Position numbers and translations under genes: made by a program. Below the pieces are notes generated by a model. The model searched no databases, was not told the DNA's origin, and was given only the letters and a program-made list of their open reading frames with translations. This document shows, one piece after another, positions 28,515 through 39,309 of a DNA stretch of 64,000 nucleotides. Within the stretch, counting starts at the first letter, position 1; the number at the start of each line of letters is the position of its first letter. This DNA comes from Massilia timonae CCUG 45783 (GTDB lineage: Bacteria; Pseudomonadota; Gammaproteobacteria; Burkholderiales; Burkholderiaceae_D), in assembly GCF_000315425.1 (NCBI RefSeq), contig NZ_JH992922.1:1493964-1557963 (forward strand), in the 5' to 3' direction.

Positions 28515-29181
28515 TGAATAGTTGGATGGTTGGCCAGCCCTGTTGCTGCGCGTGGCTCGCGAGCGCGGCGCTCGGATTGGTCGCGACCGGATGGGAGACG
28601 ATGGACAGCAGCGGAATGTCGTTGTGCGAATCGCTGTAGAAATGGCTGCGGCCGAAGCTGCCGAACGGCTGCCCCAGGCGTTCCAGCCAGGCGTGCATGT
28701 GCGTGATCTTGCCCGGGCCCGAGCTCGGGGTCCCGGCCAGGCGTCCGGTCAGGTTGCCGGCGGCGTCGCGTTCGGGCATGGCCGCGATATGGTGCTCGAC
28801 GCCGAAGGCGGCCGCGATCGGCGCCGTGATGTAGTGGTTGGTGGCGGTGATGATCGCCACCAGGTCGCCGGCGTCCTGGTGCTCGCGCACCAGCCTCAAT
28901 GCCTGCGGCTTGATGGCCGGCTCGATCACTTCGCGCATGTAGCGCGCATGGAGGGATTCAAGCTCCAGGCGGGAAAAGCTCGCCAGGGTGCCGAGCGCGA
29001 ACTCGAGGTATTCGACCGGGTCGAGCACGCCGGCGTTGTACTGGGCGAAGAAGGCGTCGTTGCGGGCGCGGTAGGCGTCGCCGTCGACCGCGCCGACCCG
29101 CGCCAGGAATTCTCCCCATTCGTGGTCCGAATCGAGCGGCAGCAGGGTGTGGTCGAGGTCAAACAGGGCAAGGTTTTTCAT
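28507..29181 (-). CDS. HAD-superfamily IB phosphatase
   Basis: 224 aa. SerB-like fold: catalytic motif DLDHTLLP with Asp8 and Asp10, second motif VAIITATNHYIT, and FYSDSHNDIPLL near the C-terminus. The true substrate is not defined for this clade; histidinol-phosphate and phosphoserine are family substrates. The ATG overlaps the hda stop (ATGA), so it is co-translated with hda. Confidence 0.9.
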   Translation of the reverse strand: MKNLALFDLDHTLLPLDSDHEWGEFLARVGAVDGDAYRARNDAFFAQYNAGVLDPVEYLEFALGTLASFSRLELESLHARYMREVIEPAIKPQALRLVREHQDAGDLVAIITATNHYITAPIAAAFGVEHHIAAMPERDAAGNLTGRLAGTPSSGPGKITHMHAWLERLGQPFGSFGRSHFYSDSHNDIPLLSIVSHPVATNPSAALASHAQQQGWPTIQLFND

Positions 29182-29861
29182 TCTTTGGGTTCAAGCGGCA
29201 GATTCTCTTGCAACAGCAGGTCGCGCAGCAGGGGCAGCGTGACCGGGCGCTGGGTTTCGAGCGAATACTGGTCCAGCGCGTCCAGCATGGTCGACAGGGA
29301 ACGCATGTCGCGTTTGAAATGAGACAACAAATAGGGTAACACGCTGGCCGACAAGGTCAAACCGCGCGCCTCGGCGGCGTGCGTCAGCGCTTCGATCTTC
29401 TGGTCGTCCGACAGGCCGTGGATCTGGTACACCAGGCCCCAGCCCATGCGGGTGCGCAGGTCTTCGCGCACCCCCAGCACGGCCGGCGGCACCGGACCGG
29501 TGCAGACCATGTAGGCGCCGTGCTCGCGGATCTGGTTGAACAGCGCGAAGGCGTCGATCTGGCGTCGCGGGCTGAGGCGGTCGCAATCGTCCAGCAGGTA
29601 CAGCGTGACCTCGGGCGCGTGCACGAACTGCTCGGCAGGCGCGCTTGCTGCGATGTAGCGCGAGGCCGGGCTGGCTGCCAGCGCCTGCAGCAGGTGGGTC
29701 TTGCCGGCGCCGGTATCGCCCCACAGATAAGCGAAGTGCTCGCGCGAGACGCGCTCGGCGAACAGGTGCATCAGGTGCGCCAGTTCGGCATTTTCCCCCA
29801 CCTGGAAGGTGTCGAGGCTGTGCGCCGGCTCGGCGCCTAAATCGAGCACCAGCTGTTTCAT
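29178..29861 (-). CDS. hda: DnaA regulatory inactivator Hda
   Basis: 227 aa AAA+ protein, DnaA-like without the DNA-binding domain; with the sliding clamp it stimulates DnaA-ATP hydrolysis after initiation. The N-terminal KQLVLDLG resembles the clamp-binding QL-S-L-P-L peptide, Walker A is GDTGAGKTH, and LLDDCDRL is the Walker B region. First gene of the minus-strand string reaching to thpR. Confidence 0.93.
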   Translation of the reverse strand: MKQLVLDLGAEPAHSLDTFQVGENAELAHLMHLFAERVSREHFAYLWGDTGAGKTHLLQALAASPASRYIAASAPAEQFVHAPEVTLYLLDDCDRLSPRRQIDAFALFNQIREHGAYMVCTGPVPPAVLGVREDLRTRMGWGLVYQIHGLSDDQKIEALTHAAEARGLTLSASVLPYLLSHFKRDMRSLSTMLDALDQYSLETQRPVTLPLLRDLLLQENLPLEPKE

Positions 29862-29948
29862 GGCGTTCGTCGGTTCATGCCCGCGGTAAGGGAAAATGGC
29901 ATGCCAGTAAGGTGATTTCCGCTGCGCTGTTAATCAAATTAGTTCGTC

Positions 29949-29972
29949 AAACGGTTATGGGGAGAACCGTTT
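29949..29972. promoter_or_regulatory. Inverted repeat in the hda/purM divergent region
   Basis: Perfect AAACGGTT-N8-AACCGTTT, followed 3 bases on by TAAAAT (29976-29981). Candidate operator or promoter-overlapping site for purM, 69 bases before its ATG. Confidence 0.45.
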
Positions 29973-30040
29973 TGCTAAAATAGTGGATTGACCAGTTTTG
30001 CCGGTCGCCTCCTATTTTACCGCCTCCGCTGCCAAATACC

Positions 30041-31084
<1,044 letters not shown>

Positions 31085-31106
31085 GCGGCGGATCTTCGCA
31101 CGCGAG

Positions 31107-31131
31107 ACGGGCGCCTGCGGGCGCCCGTTTT
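31107..31131 (+). terminator. Terminator of purM
   Basis: Nine-bp stem ACGGGCGCC/GGCGCCCGT with a TGCG loop and a short T run. It is also close to the end of the convergent peptidase gene. Confidence 0.8.
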
Positions 31132-31144
31132 CACATCCGGCCGC

Positions 31145-33175
31145 TCAGCGCGCCGCGCCGCTGCCGATGTGCTTGTCGAGGAAGGTCTCGACCCGGCCCC
31201 AGAAGTCGAGGCGGTTCTTTTCCAGCGACCAGCCATGGCCTTCTTCCGGATACTCGATCCACTCGACGTTCTTGTTGGTGCGCATGACGGCGTTGCGGAA
31301 CGCGGTGCCGTGGTTGATCGGCACGCGCCGGTCGACCCCGCCATAGGCCAGAATCAATGGCTGGGTGATGCGCGCGGCCTGCTGGATGGGCGAGGTGGCC
31401 TTGAACTGGGCCGCGTCCTTAACCGGATCGCCGATCTTTTCAGGCATGCTGTGTTCCTTGGTGTCGCGCGAGACGTCGTCGCTCAGGCTCCAGCCATTGT
31501 CGAACAGCAGGCCGATATCGGTCACGCCGACGATATTGATCCCGCACTTGTACAGGTCCGGATCGTTGACCAGGCCCATCAGGGTGGCGTAGCCGCCATA
31601 GCTGCCGCCGGCGATGCAGATGCGCTTGGGATCGACGATCCCCTTGTCGATCGCCCAGCGCGCGCCGTCGGCGATATCGTTCTGCATCGCCAGGCCCCAT
31701 TGCTTGTAGCCGGCGCGCTCATGCTGCGAGCCGAAGCCCTGGCTGCCGCGAAATTCCGGTTCCAGCACCGCATAGCCGCGCGAGGCCAGGAATTGCGACA
31801 CGGGCGACCAGCCCCAGGAGGCGCCGCGGACGTAGGGGCCGCCATGCACCATGACCACCAGGGGCAGGCCGCTGCGTTGCGCGCCCGGCGGCAGCGTCAG
31901 CAGCGCCGGGATGTCCATGCCGTCGCGCGCCTTGTAGCGGAAGAATTGCTGGCGTCCCATCTGCGCCGGCTGCAGGCCGGGGCGCGCTTCGCCGATCTTG
32001 TTCAGCGCTTTCGTCCGGGTGTCGTACAGGAAGAAGATGGGGGCGACGACGTCGGAATACGCGGTGACCACGGCCAGCGGCGACGTCGCGTGCCCCGGCA
32101 CCGAGACCAGGTTGACGGTCGTGGGCAGCAGCTTGTCGACGTCCTGCTGGACCTGTTTCATGGCGGGATCGAACCACTCGTTCGACATCGCGTCGGTCCG
32201 GAACAGGACCCCGAGCACCTTGTCGCTGTTGACCACGAGGCCGCCGTCGAAATCGTAGCCGGGGGCGGACAGCAGTGGCTGCGGATCGCGCTTGCCGGTG
32301 GCAACGTCGAGGGTGTGCAGCGCCTTCAGGCCGGTCTTGCCGCGGGCCACGACGAACAGGTTGCCGGTCGGGCCGAAGCCCAGCGGCTCGATGGTGTCGG
32401 CGGTTTCCTGGAAAATCGGGGAGCTGGCCAGCGCGCGCCACTCGCCGGTGGCCGGGTCGAGATACTGGATCGTCCTGGTGAGGTCCTTGTGGGTGATCGC
32501 CAGGCGCGGCTCCCCCTTGTGGTCGAGCAGCCAGCCAAAGGTATTGCCCGGGCGCGGCACGGTGCTGTACTGGCCGGTGACGGTATTGACGCGCAGCAGG
32601 TCGACGTGACTCATCTCTCCCTTCATGTTGCCGACCGCCGACGCCACATAGGTGTAGTCCGAGCCTTCCCACGGCATATTGCCGGCGATCCGGCTCTGGA
32701 CCGGCAGCAGCTTGCGCGCCGTGCGCGAACCCTCGTTGGCCGACCTGCCGGTGCGGCTGGCCAGTTCGACGAAGCGTCCGCCGTCGTGGTCCACTGCATA
32801 CAGGCCGGGCGCGAAACGCTGGTCGCCCGGCCCCACGCCTTTTTCGTGGGTGTCGAAGACCAGGCGCGTGTCGTTGATCCAGTAAAAGCCGTTGACGTCG
32901 GCATCGCTGTAGTTGGCGATGATCTTGCCGGCCTTGGTGTCCAGGTCGATCACCATCAGGAAGTCGCGCTGGCCGGGGGCGCTGGCGCGCACGGCCAGGT
33001 AGCGTGCCGTGGGCGAGAGCTTGGCGTCGCCGAATGGGGAGTTGCCGAAGAAGGCGGAGAGGGGAGGCGGTGCGGCGGACGTGGTGGCCGGGGCCGGGGC
33101 CTGGGCCTGGGCCGCGCCGCACAGCACCAGCGCCGCCAGCGAGGCGGCGCGCAATGCGCGGGTCAATGCAGTCAT
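31145..33175 (-). CDS. S9 family (prolyl oligopeptidase type) secreted peptidase
   Basis: 676 aa. An N-terminal signal peptide (RALRAASLAALVLCGAAQAQA) suggests periplasmic export. A beta-propeller-like region occupies about 50-400, then the alpha/beta-hydrolase domain with the nucleophile in GGSYGGYATL (Ser525), Asp in YGGVDRRVP and His in EEGHGW. Likely cleaves short peptides. Convergent with purM; stands alone. Another S9 member lies at 43840-45897. Confidence 0.93.
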   Translation of the reverse strand: MTALTRALRAASLAALVLCGAAQAQAPAPATTSAAPPPLSAFFGNSPFGDAKLSPTARYLAVRASAPGQRDFLMVIDLDTKAGKIIANYSDADVNGFYWINDTRLVFDTHEKGVGPGDQRFAPGLYAVDHDGGRFVELASRTGRSANEGSRTARKLLPVQSRIAGNMPWEGSDYTYVASAVGNMKGEMSHVDLLRVNTVTGQYSTVPRPGNTFGWLLDHKGEPRLAITHKDLTRTIQYLDPATGEWRALASSPIFQETADTIEPLGFGPTGNLFVVARGKTGLKALHTLDVATGKRDPQPLLSAPGYDFDGGLVVNSDKVLGVLFRTDAMSNEWFDPAMKQVQQDVDKLLPTTVNLVSVPGHATSPLAVVTAYSDVVAPIFFLYDTRTKALNKIGEARPGLQPAQMGRQQFFRYKARDGMDIPALLTLPPGAQRSGLPLVVMVHGGPYVRGASWGWSPVSQFLASRGYAVLEPEFRGSQGFGSQHERAGYKQWGLAMQNDIADGARWAIDKGIVDPKRICIAGGSYGGYATLMGLVNDPDLYKCGINIVGVTDIGLLFDNGWSLSDDVSRDTKEHSMPEKIGDPVKDAAQFKATSPIQQAARITQPLILAYGGVDRRVPINHGTAFRNAVMRTNKNVEWIEYPEEGHGWSLEKNRLDFWGRVETFLDKHIGSGAAR

Positions 33176-33285
33176 GGTTTTCCGTCTGAGATCGTTATTG
33201 TCGTAGCGGCCGCGGCGAGGCGACCTGCACGAATCACGATATCATCCGGAGCCCGGCCGGAATCTACTCAATTCTCACCTTGAAG

Positions 33286-35346
33286 TCACTCCGGCGCCCG
33301 GATGTAGTCGACCATGCCCTCGCTGCCGCGGCCGGGCGGCGCGGTGAGCAGGCTGACCACCACCACCGTCAGCATCCCGGCCGGCACCCCGAACACGCCG
33401 GCCGCCATCGGCAGGATGCCGAACCAGGCATCGCCCAGGTTGCCGCCCAGCGCCGGACTGGCGCGCAGCATGTAGTACAGGCAGACCGCGAACCCGACCA
33501 GCATCCCGGCGATCGCCCCCTGGTGATTGGCGCGCTTCCAGAACACGCCCAGCACCAGCACCGGAAAGAGCGTCGAACCAGCAAGTGAGAACGCCGCCGC
33601 GACAAGTGACAGGATGTCGGCCGGCTTTTGCGAGGCCACGTAGGCGGCGATGAAGGCCACCCCCAGCAGCAGCAGCTTGGAAATCGTCACCCGCTTCTGG
33701 GTCGAGGCGCCCGGGTTGACCATCTTGTAGTAGACGTCGTGCGACAGCGCGTTGGAGATCGCCAGCAACAGGCCGTCGGCGGTCGACAGCGCCGCCGCCA
33801 GGCCGCCGGCCGCGACCAGGCCCGCGATCACGTAGGGCAGGCCGCCGATCTCGGGCGTGGCCAGCACCAGCACGTCAGCGTCGATCGCGAATTCGGCCAG
33901 CTGCACGATGCCGTCGCCGTTGATGTCGGCCACGCTCACCAGGGGATTGGCCTTGTCCACGTTGGCCCAGTACGAGATCCAGGTGGGCAGCGCCGAGAAG
34001 TCGCTGCCGACCAGCGAGGTATAGATGTCGTACTTGGCCAGCACCGCCAGCGCCGGAATCGTCAGGTACACCAGCAGGATGAAGAACAGGGTCCAGAACA
34101 CCGAGACCCGGGTGTCGTTCACCGACGGCGTGGTGTAGGCCCGCATCAGGATGTGGGGTAGCGCCGCGGTGCCGAACATCAGGCAGAACACCACCGCCAA
34201 AAAGTTATTGCGGCGCCCGTCCGATTCTTCCTTCGTGGCGCCGGGGAAGGGCTCGGCGTGCGGCTCGGGCGGCCGGGCGCGCGCCAGGTTGGCGTCGCGC
34301 CGCTCGCTCCATTGCGAGCGCGCCTCGTCCACCGAGTTGGGATAGGTGGCCAGCGCGCGCTCGGCCTGGCGCACCTCGGTCAGCGAGGCGTTGCGCGCGC
34401 GCGCCGCCGCCAGCTGGCGCTGGGCGTCCAGCTTGCCGGTCTCCCACGATTCGGGCAGCGCGTCCAGCCGCGCCGCGTATTCATCGGCCCTGCGGCGGAA
34501 CTCGGCGCGCACCTGTTCTTCGCGCGGGTCGCGCGCCAGTTCGGCTTCGCGCGCGGTCAGCTTGGGCAGCAGCGAGCCATACGCCACCGCGGGGATCGGA
34601 TTGTCGGCATGCTTGGCCGACAGCCACATGGTCGGAATCAGGAAGGCGACCAGCAGGATGATGTACTGCGCCACCTGGGTCCAGGTGATGGCGCGCATCC
34701 CGCCCAGGAACGAGCACACCAGGATGCTCGCCAGGCCCAGGAAGATCCCGACCGAGAAGTCGACGCCGGTGAAGCGCGAGGCGATCAGGCCGACCGCGTA
34801 GATCTGCGCCACCACGTAGGTGAACGAGACCAGGATGGTGGCGCCGACCGCCAGCGCGCGCACCGGGGCGCCGCGGCCTCCGCCTTTGTCCCCACTTCCA
34901 CCGCCGTAGCGCGCCGCCAAAAAGTCGGGCACGGTGTACTGCGCGAACTTGCGCAGGTAGGGCGCGATGAGCAGCGCGACCAGCACGAAGCCGCCGGTCC
35001 AGCCCATGATGAAGGCCAGGCCGTCGAAGCCCTGCAGATACAGGCCCCCGGCCAGGCTGATGAAGCTGGCCGCCGAGATCCAGTCGGCGGCGGTGGCCAT
35101 GCCGTTGAACATGGCCGGCACGCGCCGCCCGGCGACGTAGTATTCGGTGACGCTCGAGGTGCGGCAGATCACGCCGATGATCGCGTACAGGGCGATGGTG
35201 GCGAACATGAACAGGTGGCCGATCCACAGGCGCGGCATGCCCTCCTGCTCGAGCAGGGCGACGGCGACCAGGAACAGCGCGAAGCAGCCGGTGTACCACA
35301 GGTAGTAGCGCGCCAGCTTGCTGAAATAAGGTGGCTTGCCGCTCAT
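33286..35346 (-). CDS. Sodium:solute symporter, VC_2705/ActP-like
   Basis: 686 aa, longer than usual SSS proteins because of a hydrophilic insert of about 110 residues (from KHADNPIPAVAYG to SDGRRNNF, about 245-360) rich in Glu, Arg and Ala. Core SSS signatures: YYVAGRRVPAMFNGMATAADWISAASFISLAGGLY and SCFLGGMRAITWTQVAQYI-like helix. Members with a DUF4212 partner are thought to carry acetate or other short carboxylates. The ATG overlaps the DUF4212 gene stop (ATGA). Confidence 0.93.
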   Translation of the reverse strand: MSGKPPYFSKLARYYLWYTGCFALFLVAVALLEQEGMPRLWIGHLFMFATIALYAIIGVICRTSSVTEYYVAGRRVPAMFNGMATAADWISAASFISLAGGLYLQGFDGLAFIMGWTGGFVLVALLIAPYLRKFAQYTVPDFLAARYGGGSGDKGGGRGAPVRALAVGATILVSFTYVVAQIYAVGLIASRFTGVDFSVGIFLGLASILVCSFLGGMRAITWTQVAQYIILLVAFLIPTMWLSAKHADNPIPAVAYGSLLPKLTAREAELARDPREEQVRAEFRRRADEYAARLDALPESWETGKLDAQRQLAAARARNASLTEVRQAERALATYPNSVDEARSQWSERRDANLARARPPEPHAEPFPGATKEESDGRRNNFLAVVFCLMFGTAALPHILMRAYTTPSVNDTRVSVFWTLFFILLVYLTIPALAVLAKYDIYTSLVGSDFSALPTWISYWANVDKANPLVSVADINGDGIVQLAEFAIDADVLVLATPEIGGLPYVIAGLVAAGGLAAALSTADGLLLAISNALSHDVYYKMVNPGASTQKRVTISKLLLLGVAFIAAYVASQKPADILSLVAAAFSLAGSTLFPVLVLGVFWKRANHQGAIAGMLVGFAVCLYYMLRASPALGGNLGDAWFGILPMAAGVFGVPAGMLTVVVVSLLTAPPGRGSEGMVDYIRAPE

Positions 35347-35666
35347 CGTGGCTTATCCCCGGCGCCCGCCGCAGTATTGGCCGCAGCGTCGCGGTCGAGC
35401 CGGCGCATGCGCCAGGCATAGAAGCCGATGATGGCCAGCGACACCAGCGAGGCGCCTTGCGCCGCCATGTAGAACGACAGCGGCCAGCCGAACACCTCGA
35501 AGCGCGCCAGCTCGCGTGCGAAGAACACGGTGCCGAAGCCGGTCGCCAGCCACAGCGTCAGCAGCAGCAGGGTCATCTTGCGGGTGCGCTCCCAGTGCAT
35601 GGCGTTGGCGCAGCGGCGCCGCGCCGCGGCGTCATGGTGGGGATCAAGGGGCGGCGTCGGGTTCAT
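35343..35666 (-). CDS. DUF4212 small membrane subunit
   Basis: 107 aa with two transmembrane helices (MTLLLLTLWLATGFGTVFFA and LSFYMAAQGASLVSLAIIGFYAW). It is the small partner found with VC_2705-type symporters. Its ATG lies inside the end of the histidine kinase gene (23-base overlap), and its own end overlaps the symporter start by four bases. Confidence 0.93.
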   Translation of the reverse strand: MNPTPPLDPHHDAAARRRCANAMHWERTRKMTLLLLTLWLATGFGTVFFARELARFEVFGWPLSFYMAAQGASLVSLAIIGFYAWRMRRLDRDAAANTAAGAGDKPR

Positions 35667-37227
35667 GGAGCGGAGGAGGGAAAGTCAGGCGGAACAGGCT
35701 GCCCGGGAAGCGCGCGGAGTGGCTGCGCGGGTTGTTGAAGATGTCGATCTCGGCGCCGTGCTGCTGCGCGATCTCGCGCACGATCGCCAGGCCCAGGCCG
35801 CTGCCCTGGGTATTGCTGCCCAGGATGCGGTAGAAGCGCTCGAACACGCGTTCGCGCTCGCTCGGGGCGATGCCGGGGCCGGTGTCCTCGACCTCGAGCA
35901 GGGCCGGTCCGCCGGCGCCGTCGCGCCGCACGCGCACCGTGACGCTGCCGCCGGCCGGCGTGTAGCGCAGCGCATTGTCGATCAGGTTCGACAGCAGTTC
36001 GCGCAGCATCAGCGGCTGGCCGGCGATGACGACCGGGCCTTCGTCGGCGGTGGGCGGCTCGAAGCCCAGGTCGATCTCGCCCGCGAACGAGGCCTGCACC
36101 CAGTCCTGCACCGTCTCGCGGGCCAGGCGCGGCAAGTCGATCTCGGCGAAGGCCAGGCCGGCCTGCGGCTGGTTTTCGGCGCGCGCCAGCGCCAGCAGCT
36201 GGTTCACCAGGCGCGTGGCCGATTCCGAACTCTTGGCCAGCTGTTCCAGCGAGCGGTGGATCTCGGCCGGGTCGAGCTGGCGCAGGGCCAGCTCGGACTG
36301 CATGCGCATGCCGGCCAGCGGGGTCTTCATCTGGTGCGCGGCGTCGGCGATGAAGCGCTTCTGCATCGCCACCGATTCGCCCAGGCGCTCGAGCATGTCG
36401 TTGAACGAGCCGACCAGCGGCGAGATTTCTTCGGGCACCTGGCGCGGATCGATCGGCGACAGGTCGTCCTGGGGCCGCGCCCGGATGCGCTGCTGCAGCT
36501 CGGCCAGCGGGGTCAGGCCGCGCGACAGCGCAAACCAGACCAGCGCCAGGATCACCGGCAGGATGATGAACTGGGGCAGGATCACCCCCTTGATGATCTC
36601 GCCCGCCAGGTGCGCGCGCTTGTCGAGCGTCTCGGCCACCTGCACCAGGGCCAGCGGCGGTTCGAGCGGCGGCTGCGGGGAACGCTCGTGCAAGGGGTCG
36701 AGGTTGATGTAGGTGTAGGCGACCCGGATCGGCGTGCCGTGGATGCTGTCGTTGCGGAACTCGACCGCGCCGCTGCGCGCATGCTCGTCGTCGGCGTTCA
36801 TCCGCGGCCGCGGCAGGTCGCGGTCGCCGTCCAGCAGCTCGCCGTCGGGCCCGGCCAGCAGGTAATAGACGCTGTCGACGTCGTCGGCGCGCAGGATGTC
36901 GCGGCCGGACGGATGCAGCTGGCCGGCGGCCTTGCCGGCCACGCTGCGGATCTGCTGGCCCAGCACCGTGACCCGGTCTTCGAGCGCGTCGTCGAACGGC
37001 TGGTTGGCGATCGACTTGGCGACGAGATAGGTGATGGCGATGCTCATCGGCCACAGCAGCAGCAGCGGGGCCAGCATCCAGTCGAGGATCTCGCCGAACA
37101 GCGAATGGCGGATGTTCTCGTCCGGCTCGGGATTCGGCGGGACGTAGGTCGGCTCGGCCGGCGCGGCCGGGGCAGAAGCCGACCCGTGCTCGGGCCAGGG
37201 CGTCAAGCCGGCGTCGCGTTCGTTCAC
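35644..37227 (-). CDS. TctE/QseC-type sensor histidine kinase
   Basis: 527 aa. Start is the GTG at 37227, overlapping the response regulator stop (GTGA). A ~45-residue Pro-rich cytoplasmic lead, a first transmembrane helix (MLAPLLLLWPMSIAITYLVA), a periplasmic sensor of about 140 residues, a second helix (FIILPVILALVWFAL), HAMP, HisKA with His298 (DAAHQMKTPLAGM), and an HATPase with NLIDNALRYTPAGG and GSGLGLAIV. The periplasmic part resembles the 2CSK sensor of tricarboxylate-type kinases. Confidence 0.93.
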   Translation of the reverse strand: MNERDAGLTPWPEHGSASAPAAPAEPTYVPPNPEPDENIRHSLFGEILDWMLAPLLLLWPMSIAITYLVAKSIANQPFDDALEDRVTVLGQQIRSVAGKAAGQLHPSGRDILRADDVDSVYYLLAGPDGELLDGDRDLPRPRMNADDEHARSGAVEFRNDSIHGTPIRVAYTYINLDPLHERSPQPPLEPPLALVQVAETLDKRAHLAGEIIKGVILPQFIILPVILALVWFALSRGLTPLAELQQRIRARPQDDLSPIDPRQVPEEISPLVGSFNDMLERLGESVAMQKRFIADAAHQMKTPLAGMRMQSELALRQLDPAEIHRSLEQLAKSSESATRLVNQLLALARAENQPQAGLAFAEIDLPRLARETVQDWVQASFAGEIDLGFEPPTADEGPVVIAGQPLMLRELLSNLIDNALRYTPAGGSVTVRVRRDGAGGPALLEVEDTGPGIAPSERERVFERFYRILGSNTQGSGLGLAIVREIAQQHGAEIDIFNNPRSHSARFPGSLFRLTFPPPLHEPDAAP

Positions 37228-37958
37228 CTGTCGGCGACGGTTGCCGTTGCGGTTGCTGCGCTGCGCTCGGCGGAGGCGCTGGCGGCGGCCTCGGAGAATT
37301 TCTCGAGGCAGTAGCCCAGGCCGCGCACGGTGGCGATGCGCACGCCGCCGACTTCGATCTTCTTGCGCAGGCGGTGCACGTAGACCTCGATCGCGTTGTT
37401 CGAGACTTCCTCGCCCCATTCGCACAAGTGGTCAACCAATTGTTCCTTGGATACCAGACGGCCGGTGCGCGCCAGCAGCACTTCGAGCAGGCCGAGCTCG
37501 CGCGCCGAGAGGTCGAGCATCTGGTCATTGATGTAGGCGCTGCGGCCGACCTGGTCGTAGACCAGCGGGCCGTGGCGCACCACGGTCGGGCCGCCGCCGG
37601 CGCCGCGGCGGGTGAGGGCGCGCACCCGCGCCTCGAGTTCGGACAGGGCGAACGGCTTGGCCATGTAGTCGTCGGCGCCCAGGTCGAGGCCTTCCACGCG
37701 CTGCTCGACGGAATCGGCGGCGGTGAGGATCAGGACCGGCAGCAGCGAGGCGCGGGCGCGCAGGCGGCGCAGCACCTCGAGCCCCGACATCTTCGGCAGG
37801 CCGAGGTCGAGGATGAGCAGGTCGAACTCCTGGGTGGAGAGGGCGGTGTCGGCATCCTGGCCGTTCTTGACGTAATCGATGGCGTAGCCGGACTGGCGCA
37901 AGGATCGCGTCAGGCCGTCGGCAAGTACGCTATCATCTTCAGCGAGCAGAATTCGCAT
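37224..37958 (-). CDS. OmpR/TctD-family response regulator
   Basis: 244 aa. Receiver with Asp51 (LLILDLGLPKMSG) and YMAKPF, then a winged-helix DNA-binding domain (ELGLLEVLLARTGRLVSKEQLVDHLCEWGEEVSNNAIEVYVHRLRKKIE). The last ~20 residues are an Ala/Thr-rich tail. First gene of a four-gene overlapping operon: regulator, kinase, DUF4212 and symporter. Confidence 0.94.
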   Translation of the reverse strand: MRILLAEDDSVLADGLTRSLRQSGYAIDYVKNGQDADTALSTQEFDLLILDLGLPKMSGLEVLRRLRARASLLPVLILTAADSVEQRVEGLDLGADDYMAKPFALSELEARVRALTRRGAGGGPTVVRHGPLVYDQVGRSAYINDQMLDLSARELGLLEVLLARTGRLVSKEQLVDHLCEWGEEVSNNAIEVYVHRLRKKIEVGGVRIATVRGLGYCLEKFSEAAASASAERSAATATATVADR

Positions 37959-38079
37959 AATGGCACCTCGGTTATCGCGTTAGACAAACTCAGACCCGTA
38001 TTGTGTTTGATTTGTCGCAACAATGCGAGCCTGGCCCCATTTCTTGACAAGATGGCCACGTATTAGTGCTTGCAAAAAC

Positions 38080-38099
38080 CACTGGATTTTTATACAGTA
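38080..38099. promoter_or_regulatory. LexA box of recA
   Basis: CACTGG-N8-ACAGTA with the CTG-N10-CAG core and an AT-rich centre, 61 bases before the recA ATG. TTGCAA (38070-38075) and TATACA (38091-38096), 15 bases apart, may be the overlapped promoter. Confidence 0.85.
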
Positions 38100-38160
38100 G
38101 TGACTCTTGAAGTGCGCGTGCGCGCCCACACCTTGCCTACTCCACGATTGAAAGTACACC

Positions 38161-39237
38161 ATGGACGACAAAAAATCCGCATTGAACGCCTCTGAAAAAG
38201 GCAAGGCGCTGGCAGCCGCCCTGGCGCAAATCGAAAAGCAGTTCGGCAAGGGCTCGGTCATGCGCATGGACACCAGCGCACCGGTCGAGGAAGTGCAGAC
38301 TGTTTCCACCGGCTCGCTGGGCCTCGACATCGCGCTGGGCGTCGGCGGCCTGCCGCGCGGCCGTATCGTCGAGATCTACGGCCCTGAATCGTCGGGTAAA
38401 ACCACCCTGACCCTGCAGACCATCGCCCAGATGCAAAAACTGGGCGGCACCTGCGCCTTCATCGACGCCGAGCACGCGCTCGACGTGACCTATGCCCAAA
38501 AATTGGGCATCAACCTGGGCGACCTGCTGATCTCGCAGCCGGATACCGGCGAACAGGCGCTCGAAATCACCGACGCACTGGTGCGTTCGGGCAGCGTCGA
38601 CCTGGTGGTCATCGACTCGGTGGCGGCACTGACCCCGCGCGCCGAGATCGAAGGCGACATGGGCGATTCGCTGCCGGGCCTGCAGGCGCGCCTGATGTCG
38701 CAAGCACTGCGCAAGCTGACCGGTTCGATCAACCGCACCAACACGCTGGTGATCTTCATTAACCAGATCCGCATGAAGATCGGCGTCATGTTCGGCAGCC
38801 CAGAGACGACCACCGGCGGTAACGCACTGAAGTTCTACGCCTCCGTGCGCATGGACATCCGTCGTACCGGTTCGATCAAGTCGGGCGACGAAGTGATCGG
38901 TAACGAAACCAAGGTCAAGGTCGTCAAGAACAAGATCGCGCCACCGTTCAAGGAAGCCCACTTCGACATCCTGTACGGAGCAGGCACCTCGCGCGAAGGC
39001 GAAATCCTGGACCTGGGCGCCGACAACAAGATCGTCGAGAAATCGGGCTCGTGGTACAGCTATAACGGCGAGCGCATCGGCCAGGGCAAGGACAACGCCC
39101 GTCAGTTCCTGGTGGATCGCCCAGCCCTGGCGCGTGAGATCGAAAACAAGGTCCGCGCCGCCCTGGGCGTGCGTGAACTGCCGCCGGTGGCAGCCGGTGG
39201 CGACGACAAGCCGAAGCTGCAGGCTGTTGGTGAGTAA
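38161..39237 (+). CDS. recA: Recombinase RecA
   Basis: 358 aa. Strand exchange and LexA co-protease. Walker [10 protein letters not shown] (74-82), [21 protein letters not shown], the L2-loop region [30 protein letters not shown], and a C-terminus ending KLQAVGE. Preceded by its own LexA box. recX follows 72 bases on. Confidence 0.99.
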   Translation: MDDKKSALNASEKGKALAAALAQIEKQFGKGSVMRMDTSAPVEEVQTVSTGSLGLDIALGVGGLPRGRIVEIYGPESSGKTTLTLQTIAQMQKLGGTCAFIDAEHALDVTYAQKLGINLGDLLISQPDTGEQALEITDALVRSGSVDLVVIDSVAALTPRAEIEGDMGDSLPGLQARLMSQALRKLTGSINRTNTLVIFINQIRMKIGVMFGSPETTTGGNALKFYASVRMDIRRTGSIKSGDEVIGNETKVKVVKNKIAPPFKEAHFDILYGAGTSREGEILDLGADNKIVEKSGSWYSYNGERIGQGKDNARQFLVDRPALAREIENKVRAALGVRELPPVAAGGDDKPKLQAVGE

Positions 39238-39309
39238 TCGTCTGGCGAGGGCGGCGCGGCAAGGTAGCGCCGTGGCTGTTCGCGCCATGTTGTCGACGAT
39301 GGTGTTGCC

